Part shown: in pieces, positions 21,666 to 31,020 of the stretch | How the letters are laid out: every line of letters begins with the position of its first letter | Numbering within the stretch: position 1 is the first letter of the stretch | NCBI RefSeq assembly: GCF_037055275.1 | Contig: NZ_CP146343.1 | Coordinates: forward strand, 4,648,001-4,712,000 | Reading direction: 5' to 3' | Source: Pseudomonas sp. ML2-2023-3 | GTDB lineage: Bacteria; Pseudomonadota; Gammaproteobacteria; Pseudomonadales; Pseudomonadaceae | DNA length: 64,000 bases | Translations under genes and position numbers: made by a program | Notes under the pieces: generated by a model | The model's input: the letters and a program-made list of their open reading frames with translations, nothing else | What the model was told of the DNA's origin: nothing | Database searches by the model: none

Positions 21666-22733
21666 ATGGACAATAAAAGAGGCAAAGGCTTGTCGTTTGC
21701 CAAGCGTATTTATACGCCACGTGCCATAGGTTCAGGGTTTGGCGGGCTCAGTCTGGTAGCCGCCCTGTACCCTCTCGACAAGCCCATCTGGCTATGGGGA
21801 CTGCTGCTGTTCAATGCACTCGTATGGCCACACCTGGCATTCCAATTGTCTTCACGTGCGACCTATCCGTATCGGACTGAGCGGCGAAACATCTTGATTG
21901 ACTCGCTGTGCGGGGGGTTCTGGGCAGCAACCATCCAGTTCAACGCGCTGCCGACAGTCATTATTGTGTCCATGATGATGATGCATAACGTCGCGGCAGG
22001 AGGGCCAAGATTTCTCCTGTACGGTGTGTTGGCGCAGCTGGCAGGGGTCCTGATTTCGCTTCTGTTTCTGGGAGCTGCCTTCACGCCTGAAACCAACAGC
22101 CTGCAAGTCTATGCCTGCATACCGGTGCTGATTCTTTATCCGTTTTCTGTAGGCATGGTCAGCTATCGCCTGGCGATAACCTTGGCCGAGCATAAACGCG
22201 CACTGAGCACCCTGAGCCGCACCGACAGCCTGACCGGGCTGCTCAATCACGGCTCATGGAAAGACCTGCTGCACCTGAGCTTCCTGCAAAGCCGGGAGAG
22301 TCGTTCGCCCGCCACCCTGGCCCTGATTGATATCGACCATTTCAAGCAGATCAATGATACCTACGGGCATATCGTCGGTGATTGTGTATTGCGCCAGCTC
22401 AGCAAGGAGCTCAAGGACAACTTGCGCGCTCAAGACCTGGCTGGTCGGTATGGCGGTGATGAATTCTGCATCATCCTGCCCAACCGCTCTCTGCATCAGG
22501 CCCAGGAAATCATGGAGCGACTGCGTCAGGTATTTTGCAACTTTCAACACGCGGACGAGCCTGAACTGCGGATAAGCGTAAGCCTGAGCATTGGACTGGC
22601 CTCTTGCCGCCCCGAGTTTCAAAACGCTTCCACTTGGTTGAATGAAGCCGATAAAGCACTGTATATCGCAAAAAATACGGGCCGTAACAAAATCAGTATC
22701 AGCGCTGCAGACACTCTTTCACAGCCGTATTGA
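21666..22733 (+). CDS. MASE2-GGDEF diguanylate cyclase
   Basis: 355 aa from ATG 21666; an upstream ATG at 21567 would add 33 residues with no family character. Residues about 10-175 form a MASE2 membrane sensor (FAKRIYTPRAIGSGFGGLS, YPYRTERRNILIDSLCGGFW). The GGDEF domain follows with SLTGLLNHGSW, LIDIDHFKQINDTYGH and the active GGDEF at residues 263-267. RAQD five residues upstream is an intact I-site for c-di-GMP product inhibition. It should synthesise c-di-GMP at the inner membrane; the signal sensed is unknown. Confidence 0.9.
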   Translation: MDNKRGKGLSFAKRIYTPRAIGSGFGGLSLVAALYPLDKPIWLWGLLLFNALVWPHLAFQLSSRATYPYRTERRNILIDSLCGGFWAATIQFNALPTVIIVSMMMMHNVAAGGPRFLLYGVLAQLAGVLISLLFLGAAFTPETNSLQVYACIPVLILYPFSVGMVSYRLAITLAEHKRALSTLSRTDSLTGLLNHGSWKDLLHLSFLQSRESRSPATLALIDIDHFKQINDTYGHIVGDCVLRQLSKELKDNLRAQDLAGRYGGDEFCIILPNRSLHQAQEIMERLRQVFCNFQHADEPELRISVSLSIGLASCRPEFQNASTWLNEADKALYIAKNTGRNKISISAADTLSQPY

Positions 22734-22735
22734 AT

Positions 22736-22769
22736 AGCAGCCCAGGAAAAAATAGTGTCCTGGGCTGCT
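22736..22769. terminator. Bidirectional hairpin between convergent genes
   Basis: Perfect 12-bp arms AGCAGCCCAGGA / TCCTGGGCTGCT around a 10-base loop. Lies between the cyclase gene and the convergent gene at 22774. No strong T run on either side. Confidence 0.6.
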
Positions 22770-22773
22770 CCAC

Positions 22774-23097
22774 TCAATTGACGCAACGGCGTACAGCCGA
22801 AATCTCAGGCACGTCCAGACGCTGCATGTACACACGCAATGGCTCGGTGATGTTCAAACGATCATCAATATTTTGATCCAGTAATAACTGAATCAGCTCG
22901 CGCTTGAGGGTCATGGTGTCTGCGCCATCGGCGTGCCAGACAAACTCGCTGGCGGGCGTAATGTTGTCGTCAGCGACATCCATCCCGAAGGAATCCTCAC
23001 TGAAACGGACAATGTGCTGGCCTGTCTTGCGATTTAAACCGACAAAGCCGTTTAGCTGGTCGGCGGCCTGGCAGATTAGTTGCGAAGTGATACGCAT
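22774..23097 (-). CDS. Conserved-looking hypothetical protein
   Basis: 107 aa from ATG 23097, which has GAGG six bases upstream; the GTG at 23109 would add only four residues. The sequence begins MRITSQLICQAADQLNGFVG and has no signal peptide or membrane segment. It is rich in charged residues, with the blocks GQHIVRFSEDSFGMDVADD and MTLKRELIQLLLDQNIDDRL. I do not recognise the family. Codon use matches neighbours. Confidence 0.7.
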   Translation of the reverse strand: MRITSQLICQAADQLNGFVGLNRKTGQHIVRFSEDSFGMDVADDNITPASEFVWHADGADTMTLKRELIQLLLDQNIDDRLNITEPLRVYMQRLDVPEISAVRRCVN

Positions 23098-23329
23098 GGT
23101 AAACCTCACTGACGAGCCCAGAGGCTCTGGAACGATGGTTTACACGCAAGATTTAACGCCTGCCCCTCTGCCGGGGGCACTGATGTGGCCAAGAATACTG
23201 CACATTTGTAAGAAAAAACGCTTAAAACCAAACAAGACACTCGTTTGTGTCGGATTCTTGATAGTACCCATGGCTGCCGTGTTGTTAAAAAGGCGACCTC
23301 TATTTTTCTGATTGAAAGGAACTCAACCC

Positions 23330-24454
23330 ATGCCTGACCCTTTTGGCAAAACCGCCCTGCTACTGAGCCTGCTTCTGGGCATGGGCGGCGCACAGGCCGC
23401 CAGCGCATCCAGCACGACCGAGGCGGCACTGGCCAACGCTCATGGCATACCGCGTCCTGCAGTGATTGCACATCGGGGTGCCTCCTTCGACGCCCCGGAA
23501 TCAACAGCAGCAGCCTATACCCTCGCCCGGGACCTGGGCGCCGACTATCTGGAAATGGACCTTCAACGCAGCAAGGACGGGGTTCTGTTTGCGTTACATG
23601 ACAACAGCCTGTTACGCACCACCGACGTGGCCAAAAAATTCCCGGAACGCAAGGACAGTCCCGCCAGCGCCTTCACGCTGGCCGAGCTTAAAACCCTGGA
23701 TGCCGGTAGCTGGTTCAATCAGGCTTATCCCGATCGTGCGCGCCCATCCTATGTTGGGCTGCCCATTCTGACGCTGGACGAAATAATCGATATTGCCCAA
23801 GGCAACCCGCAACACAAGCCTGGCCTGTACATCGAAACCAAAGAGCCCAAACAGTTCCCGGGGCTTGAGCACGACCTGAAAAACAAACTGAGCGAACGTG
23901 GCTGGCTCGAACCGGCAACAACAACGGCAGAGCCTCTGGTCGGCCAGGGAAAAGGCCGGATAATGTTGCAAACCTTTGACAAAAACAGCCTCGAACTGCT
24001 GCAAAAAGAAATGCCCAACACACCAAAAATCCTGCTGTTATGGGTCGGTGAAGGCGGTATGACACCGAACACCACTCAGCGCTTCGCCGACTCGGGCGAG
24101 AAGGATAAAGCTGCGTATTACGCCAAGCTGCAGCCTAAGGACAAGGCCGAGTTCATCCAGTGGCTCGACTTTGCCAAGGCCAACGGAGCCATCGGTACAG
24201 GCCCTTCGGCAGCGTTGACCCGCGGCGGTGACCAGAGCTACTTCGACCTGATCAAGCCGTGGATGAACAAGGCGACCCACGACAAGGGCTTGCTGGTACA
24301 CGTGTACACCCTCGACGAACCCGTGGACTTCAAGAAGGCAATGGACGCAGGCGTCGACGGTATTTTCACTAACCGCGCAAGCGAACTGCTCACGTACTAC
24401 CAGCGATCGGCTCCACACAGCGTCAACCAAGTGCTGGAAAAGAATGGCTACTGA
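23330..24454 (+). CDS. glpQ: Periplasmic glycerophosphodiester phosphodiesterase
   Basis: 374 aa from ATG 23330, preceded by AAAGGA; the longer TTG-started reading would contain that ribosome site. A signal peptide (MPDPFGKTALLLSLLLGMGG) is followed by the GDPD catalytic motifs AHRGASFDAPESTAAAY, YLEMDLQRSKDGVLFALHD and, near the end, GVDGIFTNRASELL. It should release glycerol-3-phosphate and the head alcohol from glycerophosphodiesters for phosphate and carbon scavenging. The symbol is by family; a second GDPD may exist elsewhere in the genome. Confidence 0.88.
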   Translation: MPDPFGKTALLLSLLLGMGGAQAASASSTTEAALANAHGIPRPAVIAHRGASFDAPESTAAAYTLARDLGADYLEMDLQRSKDGVLFALHDNSLLRTTDVAKKFPERKDSPASAFTLAELKTLDAGSWFNQAYPDRARPSYVGLPILTLDEIIDIAQGNPQHKPGLYIETKEPKQFPGLEHDLKNKLSERGWLEPATTTAEPLVGQGKGRIMLQTFDKNSLELLQKEMPNTPKILLLWVGEGGMTPNTTQRFADSGEKDKAAYYAKLQPKDKAEFIQWLDFAKANGAIGTGPSAALTRGGDQSYFDLIKPWMNKATHDKGLLVHVYTLDEPVDFKKAMDAGVDGIFTNRASELLTYYQRSAPHSVNQVLEKNGY

Positions 24455-24550
24455 AACCGCTAACCTGTAACGGGGTGGAAATTAAGGATGAGTTAAGTTG
24501 CGCCGGATAATCTGATCCCACTTAAACACCTCAACCCCAAGGGATTAAAC

Positions 24551-24856
24551 ATGAAAGCACTGAATATAGTATTCGCCACTCTTGCCCTGGCACTGACTGC
24601 CGGTGTTGCCCAGGCAGATGTACGCCCAGACCATATTCCAGGGCTGATCAAGTCGGGTGAAATCACCTCATTTGAAAAGTTGAATCAAGCGGCGCTGGAT
24701 AAACACCCAGGCGCAACCATTCTCGATACAGAGCTTGATCATTCCTACGGCAAACTGGTTTATGAAGTTGAATTACGCGATACCAAAGGCGTTAAGTGGG
24801 ACGTTGATCTCGACGCCAAAACAGCTGAGGTCCTGCAGGACAAACAAGACACTTGA
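24551..24856 (+). CDS. PepSY-domain periplasmic protein
   Basis: 101 aa. Signal peptide MKALNIVFATLALALTAGVA with cleavage after AQA. The mature part is one PepSY unit: ITSFEKLNQAALDKHPGATILDTELD, then YGKLVYEVELRDTKGVKWDVDLDAKTAEVL. Such small proteins are often encoded near two-component systems and bind or inhibit proteases or sensors; the GAF histidine kinase gene lies downstream but after a strong terminator, so it is probably a separate unit. Confidence 0.85.
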   Translation: MKALNIVFATLALALTAGVAQADVRPDHIPGLIKSGEITSFEKLNQAALDKHPGATILDTELDHSYGKLVYEVELRDTKGVKWDVDLDAKTAEVLQDKQDT

Positions 24857-24868
24857 GTTGATTTAAAT

Positions 24869-24909
24869 AAAAAGGCCGCCCCTTATTTATGAAGGAGGCG
24901 GCCTTTTTT
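24869..24909 (+). terminator. Rho-independent terminator after the PepSY gene
   Basis: AAAGGCCGCC and GGCGGCCTTT arms with a 16-base partly paired loop and a T run at 24904-24909. Confidence 0.9.
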
Positions 24910-25005
24910 ATTGGCCCAACTCAGGCCTGTATACAAATCCTCCAGGAATTTGTGCCACGCTCAGTGTTATGACTAGAATCAATTTTTTAAGCAAGAGCAT
25001 CCACC

Positions 25006-26184
25006 ATGGCGCAAGGCGCGATTGACGATATCGCAACGATTAACCGGATCAGTGCTGTTCCAGCGATCCTCAAGGTCATTACTGAAATGACCGGAATGCG
25101 CTTTGCCGCCGTTGCCCGTGTCACCCAAACAACCTGGACCGCCTGCGCGGTACTCGACAATCTGAACTTTGGTTTGCAGCCGGGTGGAGAGCTGGACCTG
25201 GTCAGTACCCTGTGCTTTGAAAGCATGAACTCGCACCTGCCGATCGTCATCGACAACGCCAGCGAAGATCCGCTGTACCAGAACCATCACACGCCAAAAA
25301 TGTATCGTTTCAAGAGCTACATCACGATTCCGGTGTGGCGTACCGACGGCAGTTTTTTCGGCACCCTGTGTGCACTTGACCCAGAGCCTGCACGCCTCAG
25401 GGACAGCACCATCCAGTCGACAATGGAGTCTTTTTCACGCCTGCTATCGCTGCAAATCGAAGCAGAAGAAAACCTGCAGCGCACAGAAACAGCGCTGCAG
25501 CAGGAGCGAGAAAATGCTGAGTTGCGCGAACAATTTATCGCCGTTATCGGCCATGACTTGCGCAACCCGTTATTCGCCATTACGGCCGCCGCCGAGCGCT
25601 TGCTGCGCAAGCACTCCAACCCGCAGACCTACGTTCTGGTGCAGCACATCCTGACCTCTGGCCATCGGGCCTCGCAGCTGGTCAATGACGTCCTGGACTT
25701 TGCCCGGGGACGGCTCGGCAGCGGAATCCCCGTGACCTTGAGCGAATGCCGGGATCTGAATCAGGTATTCAGCCACGTGATTTCAGAGATACAAAATGTT
25801 CATCCCGAGCGGTTGATCCTCTCGCAGATAGGTCAACTCAAAGGTCTTCAATGTGACAGTGGCCGCTTGGCACAACTGCTCTCCAACCTGCTGATCAACG
25901 CCATCACCCATGGCTCTTCCACCGGCACGGTGCGCGTCGCCATCCAGACCCAGGATGGCGTGTTCAGTATCAGGGTGGCCAACCAGGGCAAGACCATTCC
26001 GGCTGATGTGCTGCCACACTTGTTCAAACCCTATTCACGTCCGGCCAACCACATCCCGCAAGCCGGTCTTGGACTTGGGTTGTACATTGCCAGCCAGATC
26101 GCCCTGTCCCATGGAGGCCAACTCGAAGTCGCCTCCGATGAAGTTCATGGCACGGTTTTCACCTTCAGCTTGCCGATGAACTGA
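25006..26184 (+). CDS. GAF-domain sensor histidine kinase
   Basis: 392 aa, soluble: no membrane segment. Residues about 20-160 are a GAF domain (FAAVARVTQTTWTACAVLDN, YITIPVWRTDGSFFGTLCALD). A coiled segment leads to the HisKA H-box VIGHDLRNPL with His183. The ATPase has the N-box LLSNLLINAITHG and the G-box GLGLGLYIASQI. No response regulator is adjacent. Related cytosolic GAF kinases occur as orphan kinases in Pseudomonas; the ligand is unknown. The upstream ribosome site is weak. Confidence 0.88.
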   Translation: MAQGAIDDIATINRISAVPAILKVITEMTGMRFAAVARVTQTTWTACAVLDNLNFGLQPGGELDLVSTLCFESMNSHLPIVIDNASEDPLYQNHHTPKMYRFKSYITIPVWRTDGSFFGTLCALDPEPARLRDSTIQSTMESFSRLLSLQIEAEENLQRTETALQQERENAELREQFIAVIGHDLRNPLFAITAAAERLLRKHSNPQTYVLVQHILTSGHRASQLVNDVLDFARGRLGSGIPVTLSECRDLNQVFSHVISEIQNVHPERLILSQIGQLKGLQCDSGRLAQLLSNLLINAITHGSSTGTVRVAIQTQDGVFSIRVANQGKTIPADVLPHLFKPYSRPANHIPQAGLGLGLYIASQIALSHGGQLEVASDEVHGTVFTFSLPMN

Positions 26185-26304
26185 AAACCGATAGACGAAT
26201 AAATCTGTATTTGGCCCCCTGATGGGTAGAAACTGACGTGCTGCTCAGCAGTAACTGATCCAACCCGTCAGTTGCCCCCTATTGCGCCTCGACAGAATCC
26301 AGAT

Positions 26305-26811
26305 ATGAACACCCGCCTCTGCGCTTATGAAGACCTTACCCCCCTGCAACGCGAGCAACTGCGCAAGATTGAGGTAGCTCCTGAGCAAATCGCTTTTTGC
26401 GGCGACATTGCTTCGGCCTTGCACTCACTGCCTGCTCAGCCGCACGCGGGGATCAAGGGATTGGCGCTGCTCAGTGAGGAGTTTCCGGTTGCCTTTATGC
26501 TGCTCAAGCGTGAGCCGCTTTTGGCCCATTGGGCTGAGCCTGGCAGCGCAACCTTGCATGCGTTTCAAGTCGACAGCGGCGTTCAGGGCCTGGGGTTGGG
26601 TAAAGCCTGCCTGCGCGAACTCCCCCGGGCCATTCGACAGTTCTGGCCCGAAATTCGGCTATTGATGCTGTCGGTAAGCCCGTTCAACGCCAGCGCCCTG
26701 GCTTTTTATCTGAGCCAGGGCTGGATCGAACAAGGCGAAGCCTACCGTGGCGAGCGACGCCTGGTACTGCCCCTGATATCACCGTCGCAGCCCCAACTGC
26801 GCGCAAGCTAA
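26305..26811 (+). CDS. GNAT-family N-acetyltransferase
   Basis: 168 aa from ATG 26305 (MNTRLCAYEDLTPLQREQLR). The acetyl-CoA loop is visible as VDSGVQGLGLGKACLRELP, and the later SVSPFNASALAFYLSQGWIEQGE is the typical GNAT C-terminal strand-helix. Substrate unknown. Its stop overlaps that of the convergent GyrI-like gene by four bases. Confidence 0.82.
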   Translation: MNTRLCAYEDLTPLQREQLRKIEVAPEQIAFCGDIASALHSLPAQPHAGIKGLALLSEEFPVAFMLLKREPLLAHWAEPGSATLHAFQVDSGVQGLGLGKACLRELPRAIRQFWPEIRLLMLSVSPFNASALAFYLSQGWIEQGEAYRGERRLVLPLISPSQPQLRAS

Positions 26812-27299
26812 ATCGGCTTTTTAACAGGCAACCAGATTTCTAACAGCCCTGCGCCGGTGTCCGGATTGAAGTCCGCGCTGTAACGTTCAAACTCGGGCGC
26901 ATCAGCAGCTTCGTAGCCCGAATGAGGCAACCAGTCTTGCCAGATTGCCTGAAACGTCTGCGCAAGGGTGTCCAGTGGGCCGCGATGTTCAAAGACCGCA
27001 TACGACTGCTCTTGCAGTTCGATCCAGCGATACCGTTCAGGAAGATCGTCCAACTTGCTGATGGCCACGCCGGCAATGTATTCGAAGCCTCCTTTGCCAT
27101 CAGGGTTACAACAAACGCCGTAGGTTTCATCGCCAATTTGACTTGGCACTTTTCCGATTTCCGGGATGAATTTTTCCCACAATTGTGGAATTCGATCAGC
27201 GGTCTCCTCAGTGAAACGGCCACCCAAACCCGCGATCAGTTGAAACTGACCTTTGGCAAATCGCGGAGCTGACAGTTCGAACTTTTCTATTTGATCCAT
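26808..27299 (-). CDS. GyrI-like small-molecule-binding protein (stand-alone effector-binding domain)
   Basis: 163 aa. One SHS2/GyrI-type domain as found at the C-terminus of AraC-type regulators, here without a DNA-binding part: GLGGRFTEETADRIPQLWEKF, YGVCCNPDGKGGFEYIAGV, YAVFEHRGPLDTLAQTFQAIW, then FERYSADFNPDTGAGLLEIW. Such proteins bind hydrophobic small molecules and some hydrolyse cyclopropanoids. No obvious ribosome site before the ATG. Confidence 0.82.
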   Translation of the reverse strand: MDQIEKFELSAPRFAKGQFQLIAGLGGRFTEETADRIPQLWEKFIPEIGKVPSQIGDETYGVCCNPDGKGGFEYIAGVAISKLDDLPERYRWIELQEQSYAVFEHRGPLDTLAQTFQAIWQDWLPHSGYEAADAPEFERYSADFNPDTGAGLLEIWLPVKKPI

Positions 27300-27498
27300 G
27301 GGGCATGCTCGATAGAGTAAGTAGGAAACTTAGCAGCTGAGTATAGGAACAAATATACAGCTGGGTCGGATCAGCGGAAAAATAGACCCCGACAGCATCT
27401 AGACAAAAGGCCATCACCGCCCGTATTGTTTTGCCCGGACCACCGCAGTGGTCAACGTCGCTCGGACGGTTCCGGGCGCTTACGTATCAGAGGCTCAC

Positions 27499-28707
27499 AT
27501 GGCAGACCAAGGTTCGCCGCGCCGTTTTGCGCGCATCGATCGACTCCCCCCTTACGTTTTCAACATCACGGCTGAGCTGAAGATGGCCGCCCGACGTCGC
27601 GGCGAAGACATCATCGACTTCAGCATGGGCAACCCTGACGGCCCGACGCCTCCTCATATCGTCGAAAAACTCTGCACCGTCGCACAGCGTGAAGACACTC
27701 ACGGCTACTCGACTTCGCGGGGTATTCCCCGTCTGCGCCGGGCTATTTCTCGTTGGTATGCCGACCGTTACAACGTTGAGATCGATCCGGAACACGAAGC
27801 CATCGTCACCATCGGCTCCAAAGAGGGCCTGGCACACTTGATGCTGGCCACCCTGGATCAGGGCGATACCGTGCTGGTGCCTAATCCCAGCTACCCGATC
27901 CACATTTACGGTGCCGTGATTGCCGGCGCCCAGGTGCGTTCGGTGCCGCTGATCCCCGGTGTGGACTTTTTTGCCGAGCTGGAAAAAGCCATTCGCGGCT
28001 CGATCCCCAAGCCAAAAATGATGATTCTGGGCTTCCCGTCCAATCCGACGGCGCAATGCGTGGAGCTGGACTTTTTCGAGCGCGTGGTGGCCCTGGCCAA
28101 GCAATACGATGTGTTGGTGGTTCACGATCTGGCTTACGCCGATATCGTCTACGACGGCTGGAAAGCACCTTCGATCATGCAAGTACCTGGCGCCAAGGAC
28201 GTAGCCGTGGAGTTCTTCACGCTGTCCAAAAGCTACAACATGGCAGGCTGGCGTATTGGTTTCATGGTGGGCAATCCGGAGTTGGTCAACGCTCTGGCGC
28301 GGATCAAGAGCTACCACGACTATGGCACCTTCACTCCGCTGCAAGTGGCCGCGATCGCTGCGCTCGAAGGCGACCAGCAGTGCGTCAAGGATATTGCCGA
28401 GCAGTACCGCCAGCGCCGTAACGTCATCGTCAAAGGGCTGCACGAACTGGGCTGGATGGTCGAAAACCCGAAAGCTTCGATGTATATCTGGGCCAAGATC
28501 CCGGAGGCTTATGCACACATGGGCTCACTGGAATTCGCCAAGAAGTTGCTGGCGGATGCCAAAGTCTGTGTGTCCCCAGGCGTAGGATTTGGTGAATACG
28601 GCGACGATCATGTGCGTTTTGCCCTGATTGAAAACCAGGACCGCATTCGCCAGGCGCTACGTGGTATCCGCGCCATGTTCCGGGCTGACGGCTTTAACCC
28701 GGGCTAA
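27499..28707 (+). CDS. alaC: Alanine transaminase (AlaC-type aminotransferase)
   Basis: 402 aa from ATG 27499 (MADQGSPRRFARIDRLPPYV), with AGAGG six bases upstream; the longer reading from 27448 has no family counterpart. Fold-type I PLP enzyme: FSMGNPDGPTPPHIV, VPNPSYPIHIYG and the Schiff-base Lys in TLSKSYNMAGWRIGF. Interconverts alanine and pyruvate with glutamate/2-oxoglutarate. Followed by a REP palindrome rather than a T-rich terminator. Confidence 0.88.
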   Translation: MADQGSPRRFARIDRLPPYVFNITAELKMAARRRGEDIIDFSMGNPDGPTPPHIVEKLCTVAQREDTHGYSTSRGIPRLRRAISRWYADRYNVEIDPEHEAIVTIGSKEGLAHLMLATLDQGDTVLVPNPSYPIHIYGAVIAGAQVRSVPLIPGVDFFAELEKAIRGSIPKPKMMILGFPSNPTAQCVELDFFERVVALAKQYDVLVVHDLAYADIVYDGWKAPSIMQVPGAKDVAVEFFTLSKSYNMAGWRIGFMVGNPELVNALARIKSYHDYGTFTPLQVAAIAALEGDQQCVKDIAEQYRQRRNVIVKGLHELGWMVENPKASMYIWAKIPEAYAHMGSLEFAKKLLADAKVCVSPGVGFGEYGDDHVRFALIENQDRIRQALRGIRAMFRADGFNPG

Positions 28708-28718
28708 GCCATAAACCA

Positions 28719-28807
28719 GTGTGGAAGCGGGCTGGCTCGCGATTGGATCGCCGCGGTGCAATAGATACACCGCGTTGCGCTTATCGCGAGCCAGCCCGCT
28801 CCCACAG
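28719..28807. repeat. REP inverted pair (GCGGGCTGGCTCGCGA variant)
   Basis: Arms of about 25 bases (GAAGCGGGCTGGCTCGCGAT / ATCGCGAGCCAGCCCGCTCC) flank a loop with CGCGGTG...CACCGCG. Lies between convergent alaC and gntT and may form the 3' end of both transcripts. Confidence 0.88.
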
Positions 28808-28819
28808 GTTTGGTGGCGC

Positions 28820-30172
28820 TTAAACCACCAACGACAGCAGCAGAATAAAGATCAAACCTACAATCGACAGGATGGTTTCCATCGCGGTCCAGGTCTTGAA
28901 CGTTTCAGCCACTGTCATGTTGAAGTACTGCTTCACCAACCAGAAACCGGCATCGTTGACGTGAGACAGAATCAACGAGCCCGCCCCTGTTGCCAGCACC
29001 AGCAGTTCGCGGTTAACGCCCGGAATCATATCCACTACCGGCAATACAATCCCCGCCCCGGTAATCGTTGCCACGGTCGCAGAACCTGTTGCAATACGAA
29101 TCACCGCCGCCACCAGCCAGGCCAGCAGGATTGGCGAAATTTGCGCGTTCACCGCCATATGGCCGATCACGTCACCCACACCGCTGGCTACCAGCATTTG
29201 CTTGAACCCGCCGCCCGCGCCGATGATCAGAATGATCGCTGCGGTAGGGGCCAGGCTCGCGTCCAGCAGTTTGAGGATGCGCTTGGAGTCGATCCCCTGG
29301 CGCGCGCCAAAGGTGTACAACGCCAGCAGCAATGCCAGCAACAGGGCACTGATCGGGTGACCGATCATGTCCATCCAGACACGGAAGAAGTTGCCATCAG
29401 GCAGCGCAACGTCGGCAAACGTCTTGAGCAGCATCAGGAATACTGGCAGCAGCACAGTGATCAAGGTGATGGAGAAGCTCGGCAGCGTGCTGGATTCCGG
29501 CTCGCTCGCCAATTGGTCCATCAACTCCTGGGAAGCGTGACCCGGGATGTACTTGGAGATGAACGTGCCATAAATCGGACCGGCAATGATCGCGGTAGGC
29601 AGTGCAACGATCAGGCCGTACAAAATGGTCTTGCCGATGTCAGCACCGAATACACCAATGGCCAGCAGCGGCCCCGGGTGCGGCGGCACCAGACCGTGAA
29701 CGGCTGACAAACCTGCGAGCAACGGAATACCGATTTTGATGATCGACACGCCGGTACGACGCGCAACGATAAACACCAACGGAATCAGCAGCACAAAGCC
29801 GATTTCGAAGAACAACGGAATACCCACCAGGAAGGCGGCAAACATCATTGCCCATTGCACCTTTTCCTTGCCGAAGGCACGAATCAGGGTCCGGGCGATC
29901 TGGTCAGCCCCCCCGGAGTCGGCCATCATTTTGCCAAGCATGGTGCCCAGCGCCAGGATGATCCCGACAAAGCCCAATACACCACCAAAACCGTCCTGGA
30001 ACGACTTGATGATCAGGTTGGCAGGCATGCCGGCGGTCAAGCCAAGAAACGCCGAGGCAATGATCAAGGCAATAAACGGGTGCAGCTTGAATCGGGTGAT
30101 CAATACGATCAGGCCGATGATGGTGACCACTGCATCGAGCAGCAGAAACGTATTGTGGGACATGCCTAGCAT
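28820..30172 (-). CDS. gntT: High-affinity gluconate permease (GntP family)
   Basis: 450 aa, with about 12-14 hydrophobic segments and the GntP-family stretches HGLVPPHPGPLLAIG, TGSATVATITGAGIVLP and LILSHVNDAGFWLVKQY. Gluconate/H+ symport across the inner membrane. AGGAG seven bases before ATG 30172. The upstream 85 bp contains a 14-bp near-palindrome (30231-30244) like those before gntK and gntR. Downstream partner of gntK on the same strand. Confidence 0.93.
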   Translation of the reverse strand: MLGMSHNTFLLLDAVVTIIGLIVLITRFKLHPFIALIIASAFLGLTAGMPANLIIKSFQDGFGGVLGFVGIILALGTMLGKMMADSGGADQIARTLIRAFGKEKVQWAMMFAAFLVGIPLFFEIGFVLLIPLVFIVARRTGVSIIKIGIPLLAGLSAVHGLVPPHPGPLLAIGVFGADIGKTILYGLIVALPTAIIAGPIYGTFISKYIPGHASQELMDQLASEPESSTLPSFSITLITVLLPVFLMLLKTFADVALPDGNFFRVWMDMIGHPISALLLALLLALYTFGARQGIDSKRILKLLDASLAPTAAIILIIGAGGGFKQMLVASGVGDVIGHMAVNAQISPILLAWLVAAVIRIATGSATVATITGAGIVLPVVDMIPGVNRELLVLATGAGSLILSHVNDAGFWLVKQYFNMTVAETFKTWTAMETILSIVGLIFILLLSLVV

Positions 30173-30230
30173 GGGGCGTCTCCTGCCTTTTTGTTCTTAT
30201 CAAGTACGTAGGTGCCGCTACAGCCGAGGC

Positions 30231-30244
30231 AGGTAGCGCTATCT
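30231..30244. promoter_or_regulatory. Putative GntR operator before gntT
   Basis: AGGTAGCGCTATCT: palindromic except at one position pair, with a central GCGC. The same 14-bp form recurs before gntK and gntR. Confidence 0.6.
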
Positions 30245-30257
30245 GTTTGAAACAACA

Positions 30258-30791
30258 TCATGAGGTTGCCATTACCGTCTGCTCGCACCACCAATCCCGG
30301 GCAGCGCTCGCTAATTGCTTAATGTTCATCTCGGCTGCATTCAAGGTCAGCACCAATGACTCATTGGTCGGAGACTCAAGTGCAGCGAACTGACTGTCAA
30401 TCAGGGTCTTGGGCATGAAGTGCCCAGGACGATCGGCCACTCGCGCAGCGGCAACCTCGGGGGTCAGCTCCAGAAAAACAAAGCCCAGACCGTCAACCGC
30501 ATCACGCAAACGCTCGCGATAACGCAGTTTTAGCGCCGAGCAGGTCAAGACCGGACGCTGGCCACTGGCAACCGCACGACGCAATTCATCGCACAAGCTA
30601 TCTAACCAGCCGGCACGATCTTCATCGGTCAGGGGAATACCGGCACTCATTTTGTCGATGTTGGCCGCAGGGTGAAACGCATCGCCTTCAATCGGGGTCG
30701 CGCCATTGAGCTGGCACAGTGCCTGGCTAACGCTGGACTTGCCGCAGCCGGCAACGCCCATGATGACCAGAGCAGTGATAGGTTGACTCAT
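30258..30791 (-). CDS. gntK: Gluconokinase
   Basis: 177 aa from ATG 30791 (MSQPITALVIMGVAGCGKSS), the normal size; the longer reading adds 20 residues unlike the family. P-loop GVAGCGKSS at residues 12-20, then DAFHPAANIDKMSAGIPLTDEDR for gluconate binding and VLTCSALKLRYRERLR. Phosphorylates gluconate to 6-phosphogluconate, which feeds Eda-dependent Entner-Doudoroff cleavage. Confidence 0.94.
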   Translation of the reverse strand: MSQPITALVIMGVAGCGKSSVSQALCQLNGATPIEGDAFHPAANIDKMSAGIPLTDEDRAGWLDSLCDELRRAVASGQRPVLTCSALKLRYRERLRDAVDGLGFVFLELTPEVAAARVADRPGHFMPKTLIDSQFAALESPTNESLVLTLNAAEMNIKQLASAARDWWCEQTVMATS

Positions 30792-30808
30792 GAAACACCT
30801 CAGTCCGT

Positions 30809-30822
30809 AGACAGCGCTGTCT
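30809..30822. promoter_or_regulatory. Putative GntR operator before gntK
   Basis: AGACAGCGCTGTCT is a perfect 14-bp palindrome 18 bp upstream of the gntK start, where bound repressor would block transcription or early elongation. Confidence 0.65.
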
Positions 30823-30972
30823 TTGTCCATGCGTTCAATACTTGAAAGCAAAGCACAAAGCCTAGGCTACCGACGTCTATTTCTCATTTTTATGGGGAGA
30901 CGCGGTGACGCTCTCGACATACAAAGCTGGGGTAACTGATTTACACACAATCAGGCAATTGCGGGCACGTCA

Positions 30973-30986
30973 GGACAGCGCTACCT
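30973..30986. promoter_or_regulatory. Putative GntR operator before gntR
   Basis: GGACAGCGCTACCT shares the ACAGCGCT core with the other two sites and lies 35 bp upstream of the gntR start, suggesting autoregulation. Confidence 0.55.
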
Positions 30987-31020
30987 TAGTGACTTGTTTT
31001 TTGTTTGGCAAGCCGCCCCG

